From Polytrichum commune (taxonomy: Eukaryota; Streptophyta; Polytrichopsida; Polytrichales; Polytrichaceae), in contig OX485807.1 in NCBI GenBank assembly GCA_950295325.1, forward strand, positions 18,387,666-18,451,665: a stretch of 64,000 nucleotides of DNA, given 5' to 3'. The position numbers and the translations under genes were made by a program. The notes under the pieces are model-generated. The model was given only the letters and a program-made list of their open reading frames with translations, was not told the origin of the DNA and ran no database searches. Shown here one piece after another: positions 1-12,519 of this stretch. Every line of letters starts with the position of its first letter. The stretch's first letter is position 1.

Positions 1-2524
1 TGAACGCCTTGGTCACACGTTATAGTGTAAGGCGACCTTAGACTATGATTTAGTGATTTTTTGGGGGGAGGACCGAAAAGATTATCATAAAAGCTACTAA
101 AATAAATATTGTTGGAATAGAGTAATCTTTAAATTGATTTTTCATTGCCATGGCCACCCTTATTTTTGCTAAGACAACTCATTTGGGCTATATTGTCGCA
201 AAATATGAGTGACCACTCTTATACATGTAGGATTTCATGTCACTTTCTCATCTATTTTCTATGAAGGGGTATTATGGATCCCGAGTTTTTTGAACCCAAA
301 CCCATTAGGGTCTAAAGCTATACTTTATGAAAGGTGAAGGCCTCTTATGTCATGCCACAAGTTGCAACATCACACCTTGTTTTTATGTTTTTTAATTAAA
401 AGTATAAACCATGTAACACATAACTTTCCCAAGCCTGCGAACCTTATTCTCTTTGTAAACCTAGTTTAACCTACGCCCTCTTACCATTTGCTTTGAATAT
501 AGGCTCACATTGAATCATGTTATGTAGCTTTTTTATAGATCTCAAGGTCCAATTGTATACAACCAATCCCAATGAAAAAACATGTTTTTCAAACTTAAGG
601 GTGTTATGCATAGGGTGTCTACCTATATGTCCACAATACCCAAATATGAAAGGCCTATAATCCATTAATTGGTAGGCGACAACAGGTGTGGATGTAGTTG
701 TCATTCCAAAGTTCTAAAATTGTTGGTCGTTTATGACTGCATGTAGAGTGGATGGTGCAAGGATGCCTTGGGACATCAATTCAAATGCATGTGTGTTGGC
801 ATGCCGGGACGACACAAGCCCAAACCAATAAGTTACAAACTGAAATAAGTGCACATACCTCTCTTATGAAAACATGATAAGTTAGTTAAGGCTAGTGCAC
901 CTATTATGGACACATTTTGGATTCCAACATACACGAATGAAGATTTGGCAACACAATAGAAATTACACAAAGACACTATTAGCAAATCCAAATGCGCAAC
1001 TTGAGAGTCCATCTTGCTAATTTTGGAGATGGGAAGAATGTCATAGGGTGCTTTATGGTTCAACATAAAATAACCATATTTTATGGGGGAAAAAAACTTG
1101 CCACTTGTCATATCCACATTGGGCAAGATCATGTTCAATCCAATGTGGAAATTAGCTCTTGGCACTCAAAGTGTTAGCGCATACAACACCCTACGATATC
1201 TAAGTTTGAAATCCTTGAAGTGATAGTCATATAATGGTTTTATTTCGGATAGGTACATTTTAGACTTGGATATGTACCTATACGCTACAATCCATTCTAG
1301 GTCACGGTTCATGACATGTGCATTCACCTTATATACCTTTTTTGATACATAAGCTTAGTCGAGCGCAGGCTGGATTGAATCCTGAGCCAAAAAGCGTTGG
1401 GTGGAATGTCCATGCTGGATCGGCAGAATTAGAAAGGAGTTTCAAAATCTGTCATCTCCGAACTTAGCGATGGCTCTTGAAGTGAATTCATCAGAGCCGG
1501 ATGTGTAGGACTTAGGTTAGAGGATGATGACCAACTTATCAGTTGAATAAGGAAGCTATGTAGGTTGGCAGGTGTTTGATTGAACTTGTGGGTAGTTAAG
1601 GAAAGGGAGCAATCAATCGCCTTACCTTCAGTTTGCTGTCCTGTGGAATCATGTCATAGTGTCGGGGCATCATTTGATGGGACAACACCGACTTCAATCT
1701 GTCTTTGTAAGTATTGGTGTTTTGATAGAGTGTTGATTGATTCTTGGGTTTTAGGGTTTTAGGTTTTCCGAGGATTTGGAGGGTTAATATGTGGGTTTGT
1801 GCACGATCGGGTGGCGCTCTTCAAGAAAAATTTCTTGAGGTTTTTAATTAGGGTTTCTGTTGTGTTCCTTTCCTCTGTTTCAGATTTCCCAGGCGGAGTT
1901 TATAATCGCTGCAATTGCTCGGGGGATTTTTCAGGAAGGTTGGGCACATTCTTTTCCTGCAAGTAAGCATGTAAGTAAAGCTCGAAATTCCTCCTCATCA
2001 GCAATTAAGGTAGACGGTGCAAAAACCGTCACTGCTGTAAGCGCTGAGTGTATCAACTACTATTAGAATGATCAAATTCTAATGTTTGGATTAGCATTTG
2101 AAAGGGGATCCCAACGCACCAAAGTATGCCTAATCTGAACTCCGTATGCAAAGGTGTTAAGGTGGTGGACATTCCCAGAATCAATATGTGCACGCATTTT
2201 GCAAGATTTCAGGGTGTTGGTTTGGGTTCTAGCTCCATCTACCTTAGGTGAATGCTGAATGGTGGAGTCCCTGTTGTTTGTGCACAGTTTGAGACTCCAA
2301 TCTTCTTGTAAGCATCCATAGCAAGAGAGCTTTTGCATCCAATCATTCAAGCAACACAGACGCATTCCGATGTAGCTCATTATTCATATTCATGGATGAT
2401 GAATTGAATGGCTAGATGATAATGATGGACATCATCAGCACTGCAGAATAAAATAAATACAGGGAGGTTAGGTTGGGTGGAATTGCCACGCAAGCAGGGA
2501 GCAAGGCAAAGAGTATAGCACAAA
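1..2524. other. Intergenic region upstream of AP5B1
   Basis: No gene could be supported here. Short open frames on both strands have no recognisable motif. A stretch at about 1884-2066 follows a good pyrimidine tract and CAG and stays open, so it could be a 5'-UTR exon of the downstream gene, but nothing in its translation is familiar. A telomere-like TTTAGGG-rich patch lies near 1745-1765; such telo-boxes are common near plant promoters. The last few hundred bases are presumably promoter and leader of AP5B1, with no clear TATA box seen. Confidence 0.4.
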
Positions 2525-5500
2525 ATGGCAGAGAAGGGCAGTGGGAAGCTCTTGGCGGTGGCAGACTGGGAGCAGCTGTTGCAGGATTTCAAGACGTCAC
2601 ATGAGCTTCAACAGAAATGGTTAGCGTCGTGGCCTGGGCTAACAATTGTGGACCAGGCACTGCAGTCGATACAGAAGCGTGAGTTTCCACTGAAAGCACA
2701 GCTGTTCAGCTTCCTGGAGGAGAATGGGGGTGCATTGCTGGGTGCGGCGGAGGAGGATGCGGGTGCGGGAATTGGCATGCTGGTGGATTCGTTGAAGACC
2801 ATTTTACAGGCACCAATTGACAGTGGATTAGTCACGTACACAGTGAAGGAGCAGATGATGGTAATGGTGACCACCGTAGCCATAGATGTGGATGCTATCC
2901 ACACTGCGACTTCGCACTTGGAAACCTTAAGTGAGATTCTTTTGGGGTTTATCAGCCGCACCAACTATGCGGTTGACCGCCATGTCCGGGCTACTGCTTG
3001 TGAGTGTCTGAAAGAGCTGGAGATGGCACATCCATGTTTACTTAATGTTGCTGTGAGTCATGTGTACACCTTCTGCCAGAGCGAGCGCACACATGCAAGC
3101 CAAGCCTACAAGCTGCTCCTCACTGCCATTTTGCATAACATGGCCTGCCACATGTACACAGGAAAATCAAGATCGTCATCGTCGTCATCGACGGGTGCTG
3201 CTTCTTCTTTTCTGTCAATCACTGTTCCGTTGGTTCCTTTCTCAGTTCCATCGTATTTGGCTGCATCCAAACCCAGGCAAGAAGCTTCCTCAGTGCCATC
3301 CAAGGAACTCTCTGCTGGTAATTCCCTGTTTGTTTCCTTTATCTCTCTATATTTCATTGCTCAATACCATTTGTGTGCCAAAAATATCAATTGGTACACA
3401 ATATCCCTCTGCCTGGCCTTGCCTTGCTTTTCTATCCTGGTCCGACTCCATAACATTCTTGAGTAGCCTATGTAGTCTCCTGGTGCAAATTAAATAATTC
3501 TTAAATCATCTGGATACCGTAAGAATGATCCCATTTGGGGCGTATCCCTTCAATTGTATCTTGGTAGAAGATAGACAACAAATGAGGTGTCGACTAATGA
3601 GAGCTTGGCACTTGACTATGCTTGGCATTCATGCATGCAGTCAAGGACTTTTTAATCTTGGAATTTGATATTTGAAGCTTGAATAGAAAGGAATTCGTCC
3701 TTACTAGACCTTAGAATGTTATGTTACCTTCTGGTTGCAATACTGCAATTGAGGATGCTGTTGCAGAACATCTGCCTTTAGTTTTGTCGATGTTGAACCC
3801 GTGCCAAGTACACACATGTTCCTCAGGTGCAGTTGTAATTTTGGCTACATTGGATTGCTTTGTTTTGAATTAGCATTTTTCAGATCCGTGATTGATGCTC
3901 TGGTTGATGTCAGCAATCGATACCCGTGATTCAGGACTAGATAGTGATGCTTAACTAGGCGTTTGTTAAAAGTAGCAAATAATGCAAGATGAATTTCTGG
4001 ATCCACATGGAGAAGTTAGAAAATGCGTTCTTAACAGTCTCTTACTGGATCTTGTGTTTTGCAGGTAGCATAAAGGAGTTCAAACGTGCAGTGGCATACC
4101 TCCTACAACACCAACTTAATCTACTCACAGAATTTGGAATGCTGGAATTTGTGACAAGGTTTATAAACATTGTCAAGGCACTTGATCTCCATGGCTCGCT
4201 TCTAAAACCAACTGTGTTAAGTCTTCTATATGCTTACAACCCTGTATTGATCCACGTAGTGCTCTTAACTTTCACCGAGTTTTTGAAAGCATATGAAGGG
4301 GAACAGGAAATCATAGTGAAGCGATTGGCAACTCTCTGCCGAGAAAGCCAACAAACTTTGCCAGTTCGCTTGCTTGGTCTCCATTGGTTACTCGGTGTAG
4401 AAAATTGCATTCACCAGGGATCCTCAATCATCGCACCAGTAGCACCAGGTCTCTATCCACGTATTTATGATCCTCTTGCTTTACAAGCATTGAAACTTGT
4501 GACTCTGGCACAATGTGCAGCTCAGCTTGCATCATTGCCGTCAAATGTTAGTAGTACCAACCCATCCCCAAGCAAATCATTTATAACACAAAAGTCCACA
4601 CGATTGGGAAGTAGTAACTCTGCAACTGGCATTTACAAGGTCCTTGGTATGTTGGCAACACCAATGGACCCTGCAAGCAAACTCCTGAATGAAGGCTTAC
4701 TTTGTATGTCAGCCTTCACGTGGCTACCGCCTTCCAGCTCAGAAACTCAAATCACATTCTTTGTTCTACACAACTTTCTTACTGCTGGTATTTCACATCA
4801 AGGGTCATCACCTGCCTTAGATGAAGTGAAATTCACAAAGTCACCTCTCTTCTGTACAATACAATGTATACTTGTACGAATGGCGCTAAAGATTCTCACG
4901 CTTATTCCAAGTATTCTCAAGCTGCTGGACCGACTGCTGGCCTGTGAGGCACACCGAGGATTAGGCGAGCACCTTCTGCGTACATTTGATGAAGACTTAC
5001 TACCCCAGCTAGTCCCTAATCGGAACCTACCAGCTTATTTTCCATTACTTGAAAGAATAGCTGAGAATGAAAACATTCCTCCTGCCAGGCTACTTGATCT
5101 TCTTACCATGTACATAAGGAAGCAAGTTGAAGAAGACAAAGGTGATGGGGGTGCACGGCTTTGGCAACGAGGAAACCAGGTTATTCTTGTGCTTCCCATG
5201 TCAAGTGTGTTATTAGAGTTATCCTCTAACTCAACATGACCTTTGGTTAGGAGTTGTTTGTATTGCATACAAGACCTTCCATGTTTGGCAAGTTTTGGTG
5301 CATGCTAGGAGGTAGTGTGGAGGTTTGAAAAAATAACGTTTTATATTGGTTCATTGAGGGTCAAACTCATTATGACATGCCAAGAGGTGCTAAAATGAGT
5401 TTGGCTCTTAGTGAACCGAAATAGGTTGCTCGTCATTTAAATTCATTACCTATGAGCATATATAACAAGTGTATTGATCTTGTATGCAAAACAATCAATG

Positions 5501-8500
5501 GAAGTCATAGGGGAACCCTAAATCCCTTGATGAAAAGTCTCACTGAGTCAAAGGATAACTCTATTGTATGAATCTGTGTATGAATCTGATTATGGTGGAA
5601 GGACATATGCACTAAATTCCTGCTTTCTGCATACTGACCAGTGGCTTGAGCAATTGGGTAGGTTTGAGACACTGGGAAGGTGATTCTTACCAAACTGGAA
5701 TGCCATATCCAACAAAGTAAATTGCAATTCTGTAATTTGATGGGCAATGTGGATTGGGTCACAGGTGCTGGGGATCTGCTGCACAGTTTTGATGCACCAC
5801 AAAAGCTCACGGGGATTCCAGGGACTTGTGCAGCTGCTTTCCTTCATGTGCAGGTTTTTTCCAGATCTCGATGGACGTGACACAGCGAGGTACATGCTGC
5901 TCTTACTGGACATGGTCAATCCTAAATTAGCTTCATCTAGTCATAAATTATCATTTACATTCTACCTTGAATAAGAGATGCAAGTGATTTGTATTCTCTT
6001 TGTAGCTTAATGATCTGGTAGACAATGATAGAGGTCATCTTATATAATCTAGGACAAAATTGCTGGAGATGTTGAGAAATTGCTTTGATCCTATGCAACT
6101 TGGTTAGTACTACTGACTACATCAAAGGTTGAGGGCTGAGAGTACTTGATGTGGATACTAATATCACTTGCACGACAGACTTTACTTAAGGATGCTTATA
6201 AGCATTCCAGGAGATCCGCTTCGTCAGATTTTGAGCTATGGAGACAAGCGCATTGAAGAAGCTAATGCTTCACAATATAACTCTATCTCCTCTCAGCCTG
6301 GCAAGCAGTCTCCTCCAGTAAGTGTCTTTGTTCCACATTGCATGCATCTGTTGCAAGAGGGAGTGGTTGTCTTTGAAAGATTGATTTTCTTTGAAGAAGT
6401 AAATCTACAATTTTTAGGAAGTCTTGGAGAGTAATTTGCATAATATGCTGTGTCATAATGTTTTAGGAAAGATACAAAATGTTTTAAATGACATTCTTGG
6501 AAAGACACCAATCTGTTAGGATGAATCCTTTCTCTAAATAGAAATATGGGAAAAACGGCTTTCCATTTCCTAACAGTTTCAATTTTAGTATTTGTTTAGG
6601 TGCTTACTTTAGGCATCAGAGTAACTCTAGGAATTCTTTGTAACGCTGTAGCCTATCAATGTGATTCTATCAACAAGCTTCATCATTGAGTCAATAAAAT
6701 GCAGAAAATAGAGGTTCGCAGGACTGTGGATCATAAGTTTTTGAGAAAGAAAATGTGTTATTTTTGTCTTTCTCTCTGTCTTCCTGAAATTATAGTATAA
6801 GTTTATGGTACAACAGTGCACAACAATGCATGCATTTTTGTAGCAATTTTATTGTAGGGTCCTACTTATGTTCTGATTGGAATCCATTCTCATACCTTTC
6901 AGGGGTTGTCACACAACCTCTACTCTAGGTCCTTGAGTAGGCATTGCTATTAGTTGTCGTTTTGCTGTTGTCAGATTAGGCAGGCTTTTCTATTTTGGAA
7001 ATGCAAAATGGGTCCAATTTGTTTTTAAATCAGCTGGTTCCAGGCTTTGAAGTTATTGATATTGTAGCACCTGTAGTAGCAAATGCCATTCAGTTTTAAT
7101 GTCTTCCCATTGAGCTATCCTCATACACATGCCTTGTTGCAGTAACAAGGCATGTTTTGGGAAGATAGGTCATGTCAATTTTGAGAAGGTACCACATGCA
7201 ACTTGTGTAGGTACATCTTGGAGAGCCAATATTTGTGGGGTCAAATTGGTCTTGTAACAAATCTGCTACATAAGATATGTGACATTTTTTCTAGTGATCT
7301 GTATCATTCATACTATTCTTGATTATTTAGGTTCTGTTGCAAATGGAATAATCCTTAAGCAATCAAGATAACCTAAGAATGGTTCCATTTGGGACGAGCC
7401 TCTTCAATTGAATCTGGATAGACGGAAGAAGGCTATCTGTCCAAAGATAGGCAACAATGAGGTGTTGACTAATGAGAGCTTGCTACTTGACTACTTGGCA
7501 TTCATGTATTTTGCTAAGGACCTTGACTATACAAAACAAATCCTTGAAGCTAAAATAGAAAGAGAACTTCCTTGCAGATGCTTAAGGATGCTATGTCAGA
7601 TGTACAAGCTATGAGCTCCATTCATTTTCAGTTTTTTTATTTTTATTTTAAAAATTATAATCATATTGATTGTTGAATTCTCTCTTCACAGGTGGAAGCT
7701 GGAGAATACGTGAAACTGACGAGAGAAAATTCATTACTGGTCCGGCACTCGTGGTCCTTGGTACTCTACAACACATTTCAGACTGGCGTAGATGGGGGTT
7801 ATACAGACTTAAGTCTGGGGGCCCAGGTCCCAGAGGTGGTTGTGGAAGAGGTTAGCGACCAACCAAAGGACGTCAATGATGTTCCTGAGGTCAAAGGGGC
7901 TCTAGTTGTCGAAGAAGATGCACAAAGTAGTAGAGTGTCTGTGGAGAGAAAGGAACGAATTCCCCAGGCGGTTCCACGGGTGATGGATGCAAGAACGTCA
8001 ACAATTTTAGGTGTTTTGCGACAACACTTTGAGGAGATCCCGGACTTCCGAAACGGTTTTGGGGTCCGAATCAATGTGTGTTGCACCCTCCGGTTTCAGG
8101 GCGAAGTTCTGCTGCGCTTGCAGGCTGAAGCTGCAGGCAAACCAACAAAAGCTGATGACGATAATGAAACAACAAGCTCCTGGCCAGCACTGTATGCAGT
8201 GGTAATCTCTTTTATCACCACAGGGCTGTATGGGCCGATTCCATCTGTTCATGTTCCCTTCCTCTTGAGCGAACCACCTCAAAATAATAAAGCCTGGCAA
8301 TTCCCGGGGATGGAAAGCCCCACGTCCGTATTTGGAGAGGAGACTCCTCAAAAGAAATCTGAGGGGAGAAGCGCTGCCTCCAAGGGAAAGACAAAGACAT
8401 CCTCAAGGGACTTTGCTGATGAGTTCTCTGACCGTCGCGTCTTGATGATTGAGCCTTCAAAAAAGGTGGACGACCAACATGACCTCTACACTGAAATGGT

Positions 8501-9302
8501 AATTTTAGAACTTGAGCCAAGACAACCGGTGCCGACCCTTGTGGATGCCCGGATTGTTTTTTCAGATGAGGACGGGCGAAGTGTGCAAGGGCAACTCGAC
8601 TCGATTCCCGTCGGGATCGAAGACTTGTTTCAAAAACCCCTCCTGCCTGAAACCCTCCCGATGCACAACGTGCCCGAGTACCTCTTTGCTCTTTTCAAAG
8701 CCCTCTTCGAGGCATGTAGCGGGCCCGGCCGTTTGGGCACGGAAACATTTCCTCTCAAGAATAGTAGTTCTCACACGGGAGTCTCAATTGAGGGCTCGGA
8801 GAGTGTCAAGCTTCTCGAAGGCCAAGCCGACCGCATTGTGGGCGCCGTTGAACAATGGCTTGGCCCCTTTGTCGTTGCGGTTAGTGGGCACGCATTGGTG
8901 AGTATGGTCAAAGATGGGGGTGTGTTGCATCATGCAGTATTTTTAGAGGATGACTTTGCATTCAATGGAGGAGCAACCACAAGTCGTGATCAAGGCTCAC
9001 ATGGTTGGCCTGGAAGCCGTGACAAGGGTGCAGCAACAATGCTTAGGTTGGAAGACTCAAAAGACCGAGCGGAGAGCACTTCTTCAGGATATGCAAATGT
9101 GCGCGCCATGGGCCCAGAATTAGGCAATAACAAAGGTGGTCTTGGGTGTTTCTATGTGCTCATTTTCCTGCCCCCGCGATACCACCTTCTGTTGAAGATG
9201 GAAGTGTCTGATTGGTCAACCCTCGTGCGCATCCGAACTGACCATTGGCCATGCCTTGCCCACGTGGATGAATTTCTTGAAGCTCTGGTCATGTCGAGGT
9301 AG
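2525..9302 (+). CDS. AP5B1: AP-5 complex subunit beta (AP5B1-like), 5 exons
   Basis: Large beta subunit of the AP-5 adaptor complex, which in the known family acts in late-endosome to vacuole/lysosome trafficking. Exons chosen from GT-AG signals and frame: 2525-3317, 4065-5179, 5765-5889, 6179-6317, 7692-9302, giving 1260 residues, somewhat longer than I recall for the roughly 1100-residue flowering-plant protein. The N-terminus (MAEKGSGKLLAVADWEQLLQ, then FPLKAQLFSFLEENGG) and helical-repeat blocks such as GMLEFVTRFINIVKALDLHG and the exon 3-4 junction (FFPDLDGRDTAR then LYLRMLISIPGD) match what I remember of the plant AP5B1-like family. The C-terminal half resembles an appendage-like domain, ending HVDEFLEALVMSR. 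Introns 1, 2 and 4 carry dispersed repeats. The start is the first ATG of the long exon-1 frame. Identity is from remembered family similarity, not a search. Confidence 0.85.
3500..3720 (+). repeat. Dispersed repeat R1, copy in AP5B1 intron 1
   Basis: This shares a diverged but collinear block with 7340-7600, including CTAATGAGAGCTTG and a CCATTTGGG(A/G)CG(A/T) segment. The same block occurs inverted in the GH30 gene near 58.8-59.2 kb. No open frame or clear terminal repeats were seen; it looks like a short non-autonomous element. Confidence 0.6.
5235..5525. mobile_element. Foldback MITE, copy 1 (AP5B1 intron 2)
   Basis: The two halves are inverted copies of each other. The core pairs GGTTCATTGAGGGTCAAAC with the complement of GTTTGGCTCTTAGTGAACC, and the outer arms pair around TTGCATACAAGA. 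A second copy with the same order of blocks lies at about 24570-24880. No coding capacity, so non-autonomous. Target-site duplication not resolved. Confidence 0.65.
7340..7610 (+). repeat. Dispersed repeat R1, copy in AP5B1 intron 4
   Basis: Second copy of the R1 family in the same gene and orientation. The open frame at 7408-7614 lies inside this repeat and is not thought to be coding, because it ends before the exon at 7692 and has no counterpart in the AP-5 family. The inverted copies at 58.8-59.2 kb match it closely. Confidence 0.6.
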
Positions 9303-10169
9303 GAAGATCAGTTCATTCTTCATGTAGGTGAATCAAAATCGACGTGATGGATGGATGCGTAATATCTGCCTATTGCGTTGTTTCTGTGCTTGTGCATTGT
9401 TTCCTTTATTCTTAAGTAGGTCAGGTAGATTTGTGTAAAGAATCTGTGTGGACAGGTTTGGCAAATAGTCCACATTTGAAAGGTAGGTAACAATATTGAA
9501 ACTGAGATGCTTCTTGCAAATGGGAGCTGTGTAAAGGGTAGTGTGCACTGCTAGCATGGTAGGATGTTACATTTAAAGTAAGCTCCCTACAATTGTAGTT
9601 CTGCACCAGGGCAACTAGGGGAGGAACTAGGTATGATGGGGGCCTTCTCATTCTTTAGGGAGTTGGGCATGTGATTTGTCACGTACTCACTCTTCAATAA
9701 AAGGGGTGAATACAATTGAAGCATGGTGGTGGATGATGATGTGCTGTTTTCTTTTTTCTTGGGCTCTGGAGACTGAACTCTGAGCATGCTTACTAATATG
9801 GATCACTCTTCCAAGTGTTAGACTTACACATGAATTTTGTCAGCAAATACACTGTGCACAGGTTGAACTTACATGCAACGAACCTCATTGGGTATCAGAA
9901 AAGGAAGGAGGTAGTTGTGGTTGTGGTGTGGACCAGTGGTGGTCTGGTATATAGGTGAATGCATGGTATCAATAATCGACGTCAACAAAGTTATCAAAGA
10001 ATCTACTCATGGGTGTCAAAATTGTAATACCAGTCAAATATTGATTATTGGTGGGTATCGCACGGTAAGAGTATCTTTGTATACTTGAGTTAATATTTGG
10101 GTCAATATCATTTTAGACCATATTGATATTAGGGAGATGTTGCCAGCCTAGGTATGAAGGTTCTTGCAT

Positions 10170-10370
10170 GGTATATAGATCCAAATGGTATCAAAAACGA
10201 AACTATCATCAAATGTCCATACCCTATTGGTATCAACAAATATGAAATCCTCGTTGTAAATATCTAAATGGTATCAAAAAATGTGAGATCCTCATTATAG
10301 ATACTTGAATGGTATCAAAAAATGTGAATCGTTATCATAGATGCTTGAATGGTAAAAAGAAATGACAATA
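10170..10370 (+). repeat. Minisatellite, about 45-50 bp unit
   Basis: Repeated blocks of the form AAATGGTATCAAAAA(A/C) followed by a variable GA(G/A)ATCCTC-type segment occur four to five times with drift. The best pair lies at about 10265-10350. Degenerate, non-coding. Confidence 0.6.
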
Positions 10371-11889
10371 TCAAATCAACTCCACTTTCAATCACTCATA
10401 CACACAAGGTGTAGTTTTTTTTCCATTTACACAAAAGGTGTAGTTTGTACTTGAAGAGTAGATTCGGCCTCAATTATTGTTCCTCCTCTTGGTGCAATCT
10501 GCAGAGTGACGACAAAACAATATATGGATTCTAGTGTAAAGTTCGTCTAAGAGTAAATACCTCCTACAAATACTCTCCCATGCTTTGGTCTTGAAGTTCT
10601 CCTGGTGTCATATAGTAGCTACAAACAAATTAACATAAAAAACAAGTAGACTACAACCATCACAACTACTCCTAAATACACCCATGCATATCAATATTGG
10701 ACAAATTAGAGTAGTTGTGGTTGTTTATCAATACATCTCATCATTCCTTACCTCTCAGAAATTAAACTAGGGAAAGTAAAGTACAACATAAACCACCAAA
10801 AATGGAGCAAATGGAGCACAATACACAAAATGCATCAAAACTATACAAATTGCATGAATGATTGTAGGTATAGTAAAAAGATCTCCTAAAAAGCTCTCAT
10901 GTTGACATGGACACAAAGTGTCACAAAGTCAAAATTGCACACTTATTGTTGTGCCAAAGGACAAAACCTTGGTAGGCCATGCTATGTCAATTGTCACTTT
11001 AGTATTGTTGGTGTTTGCGCTCCATGTGGGTCACAACATTTTGTTACAAGCAATTATTGTTGATAACCGGAAAATAAGTGTGACAACAATAAGTTTCAAA
11101 ATTAATGTACCTCTAATCCTCTTCAGATAAGATTTACAATAATTTCCCCCCCATGAGCTTTCTAGATTTAAGGTCTTGTATAAGAACGAAAGCTTGAGAA
11201 CATGCCTAACTTGAAAACTACACTAAGTATCCCAATTAGAGCGTATGGTACTATTTCTTGAGACATGCATTATTTTGCCAAGCCTCAAAATACGTGAGGG
11301 TTGAAATTTTTCACTGAGTGATACTAAATTCATGAATACATGCTCATTTACCATACGTTTCAAGAAATTTAGTGCGTGTTCTAAGGTGCTTGTAGGGTGA
11401 TAAAACCAATGCAAATACATGCCTGTCAGTGAATAATGCCTAGATGAATAGTGTCGGTACTTTCAATGAACAATGTTTTGAATAGTATTTTCAATGAATA
11501 ATGCCGAGATAAACAATGCTTCCTATATCTTTTGGTGACACTAAGAAAAGAAAAGACAAAAGGGACATCCGTATTTTTACATTGACGTGTGATGGCCATT
11601 CATCATCCCCTACCCATAGCTGTGTGGCTATGAGATTTTGGTGGCACCGATTTCATAACATAAAGAAATTCAGTATCATCTTCATTAATTTCCCACATGC
11701 ACTATTAGCCCTCCCTCACTAATTGAGATAATCAATGCCATCAAATGGGTGCATCCACCATTTATCTACCTTTTGTTCATGAATGAGCAAGCTTCAAAAG
11801 GTGGATTCAATCTTAAGAACATTCTCCAAGATGCTTGTCTTGTAGCTCCTTCAATTCAATGATAAGGGAACCTAGAAACCCGGGACAAC

Positions 11890-12150
11890 CTATAAGGTAT
11901 GTGGGTGTTCTTCAACTACTTTTCTTAATCATACACTTACATCTAATTGGTGTGGATCAAAAAACAAACATCATAAAGACCCATGTTCAAAAGAGATTGG
12001 ATTGTGTCTTCAATTTCAATTATCTACACCACACTCAATAATGAACATGATTAGGAGGACCTATGTATTTAGCTAAGGAATGATCAATAAACATGCACTT
12101 CCGATAACTATGCTAAAAAAAAAGGGGGAAGTCTAATATTCAATCCAATT
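11890..12150 (+). repeat. Dispersed repeat R3, copy 1
   Basis: Member of a family with at least six copies here, all on the + strand. The copy runs from TTCTTAATCATACACTTACA through a CATGTTCAAAAGAGATTGGA block to GGAGGACCTATGTAT. It is closest to the copy at 29080-29330, sharing the tail up to TATTCAATCC. Confidence 0.55.
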
Positions 12151-12192
12151 GTTGTTGATTTTTCATTGTAGATTTGCTAATGCAACATAAAG

Positions 12193-12345
12193 GCCGGTTT
12201 ACACCATGGACCATGAAGTCGGACCATGGAAGATGGCAATTCTCCGTGGTCCGACCTAATGGTCCAAATTCCATGGTCCAAATTCTTTAAAAAAGAATTT
12301 ACAAAGCCTTTGGGCCCCTCACTAGGTGCAAACCGAATGTAGACC
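12193..12345. repeat. Small foldback sequence with GGACCATG repeats
   Basis: The ends form an inverted pair (CCGGTTTACACC against GGTGCAAACCGAA). The interior has several GGTCC/GGACC words that pair with each other, for example GGACCATGAAGTCGGACCATGG with the complement of CCGTGGTCCGACCTAATGGTCC. It sits just upstream of a PIF/Harbinger transposase remnant and may be part of that element or a related MITE. Confidence 0.5.
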
Positions 12346-12519
12346 AAGAGGAATGACCATGCGCCGAAAAATAAATGTGTTGAGTTTTTTTAATATATGC
12401 CAAAAATGGTAGTTTTGAACAATTTTAAGTTTGATCATTCTCTTGTCTTCTCTTGGCTTCACTTCTCTTCACTTCTCTTCTCTTTGTGTTTTCACTTGTT
12501 TTCACCTTGAATTTCAGCA

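Larger units (their letters stand above)
9303..12190. other. Intergenic region with decayed repeats
   Basis: This is the AP5B1 3' side, then AT-rich DNA without a supportable gene. It contains a minisatellite near 10170-10370 and one copy of dispersed repeat R3 near 11890-12150. The remainder shows no structure I could identify. Confidence 0.4.

Noticed and set aside
1884-2066. Candidate exon after a strong pyrimidine tract and CAG
   Set aside because: Translation matches no family I know and no downstream donor or partner exon could be fixed; mentioned only as possible leader.
7408-7614. 68-codon open frame in AP5B1 intron 4
   Set aside because: It lies wholly in repeat R1, which recurs in another gene's intron, and does not join in frame with neighbouring exons.
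8007-8520. Minus-strand open frames in the last AP5B1 exon
   Set aside because: Shadows of the AP5B1 reading frame, which matches the family throughout.
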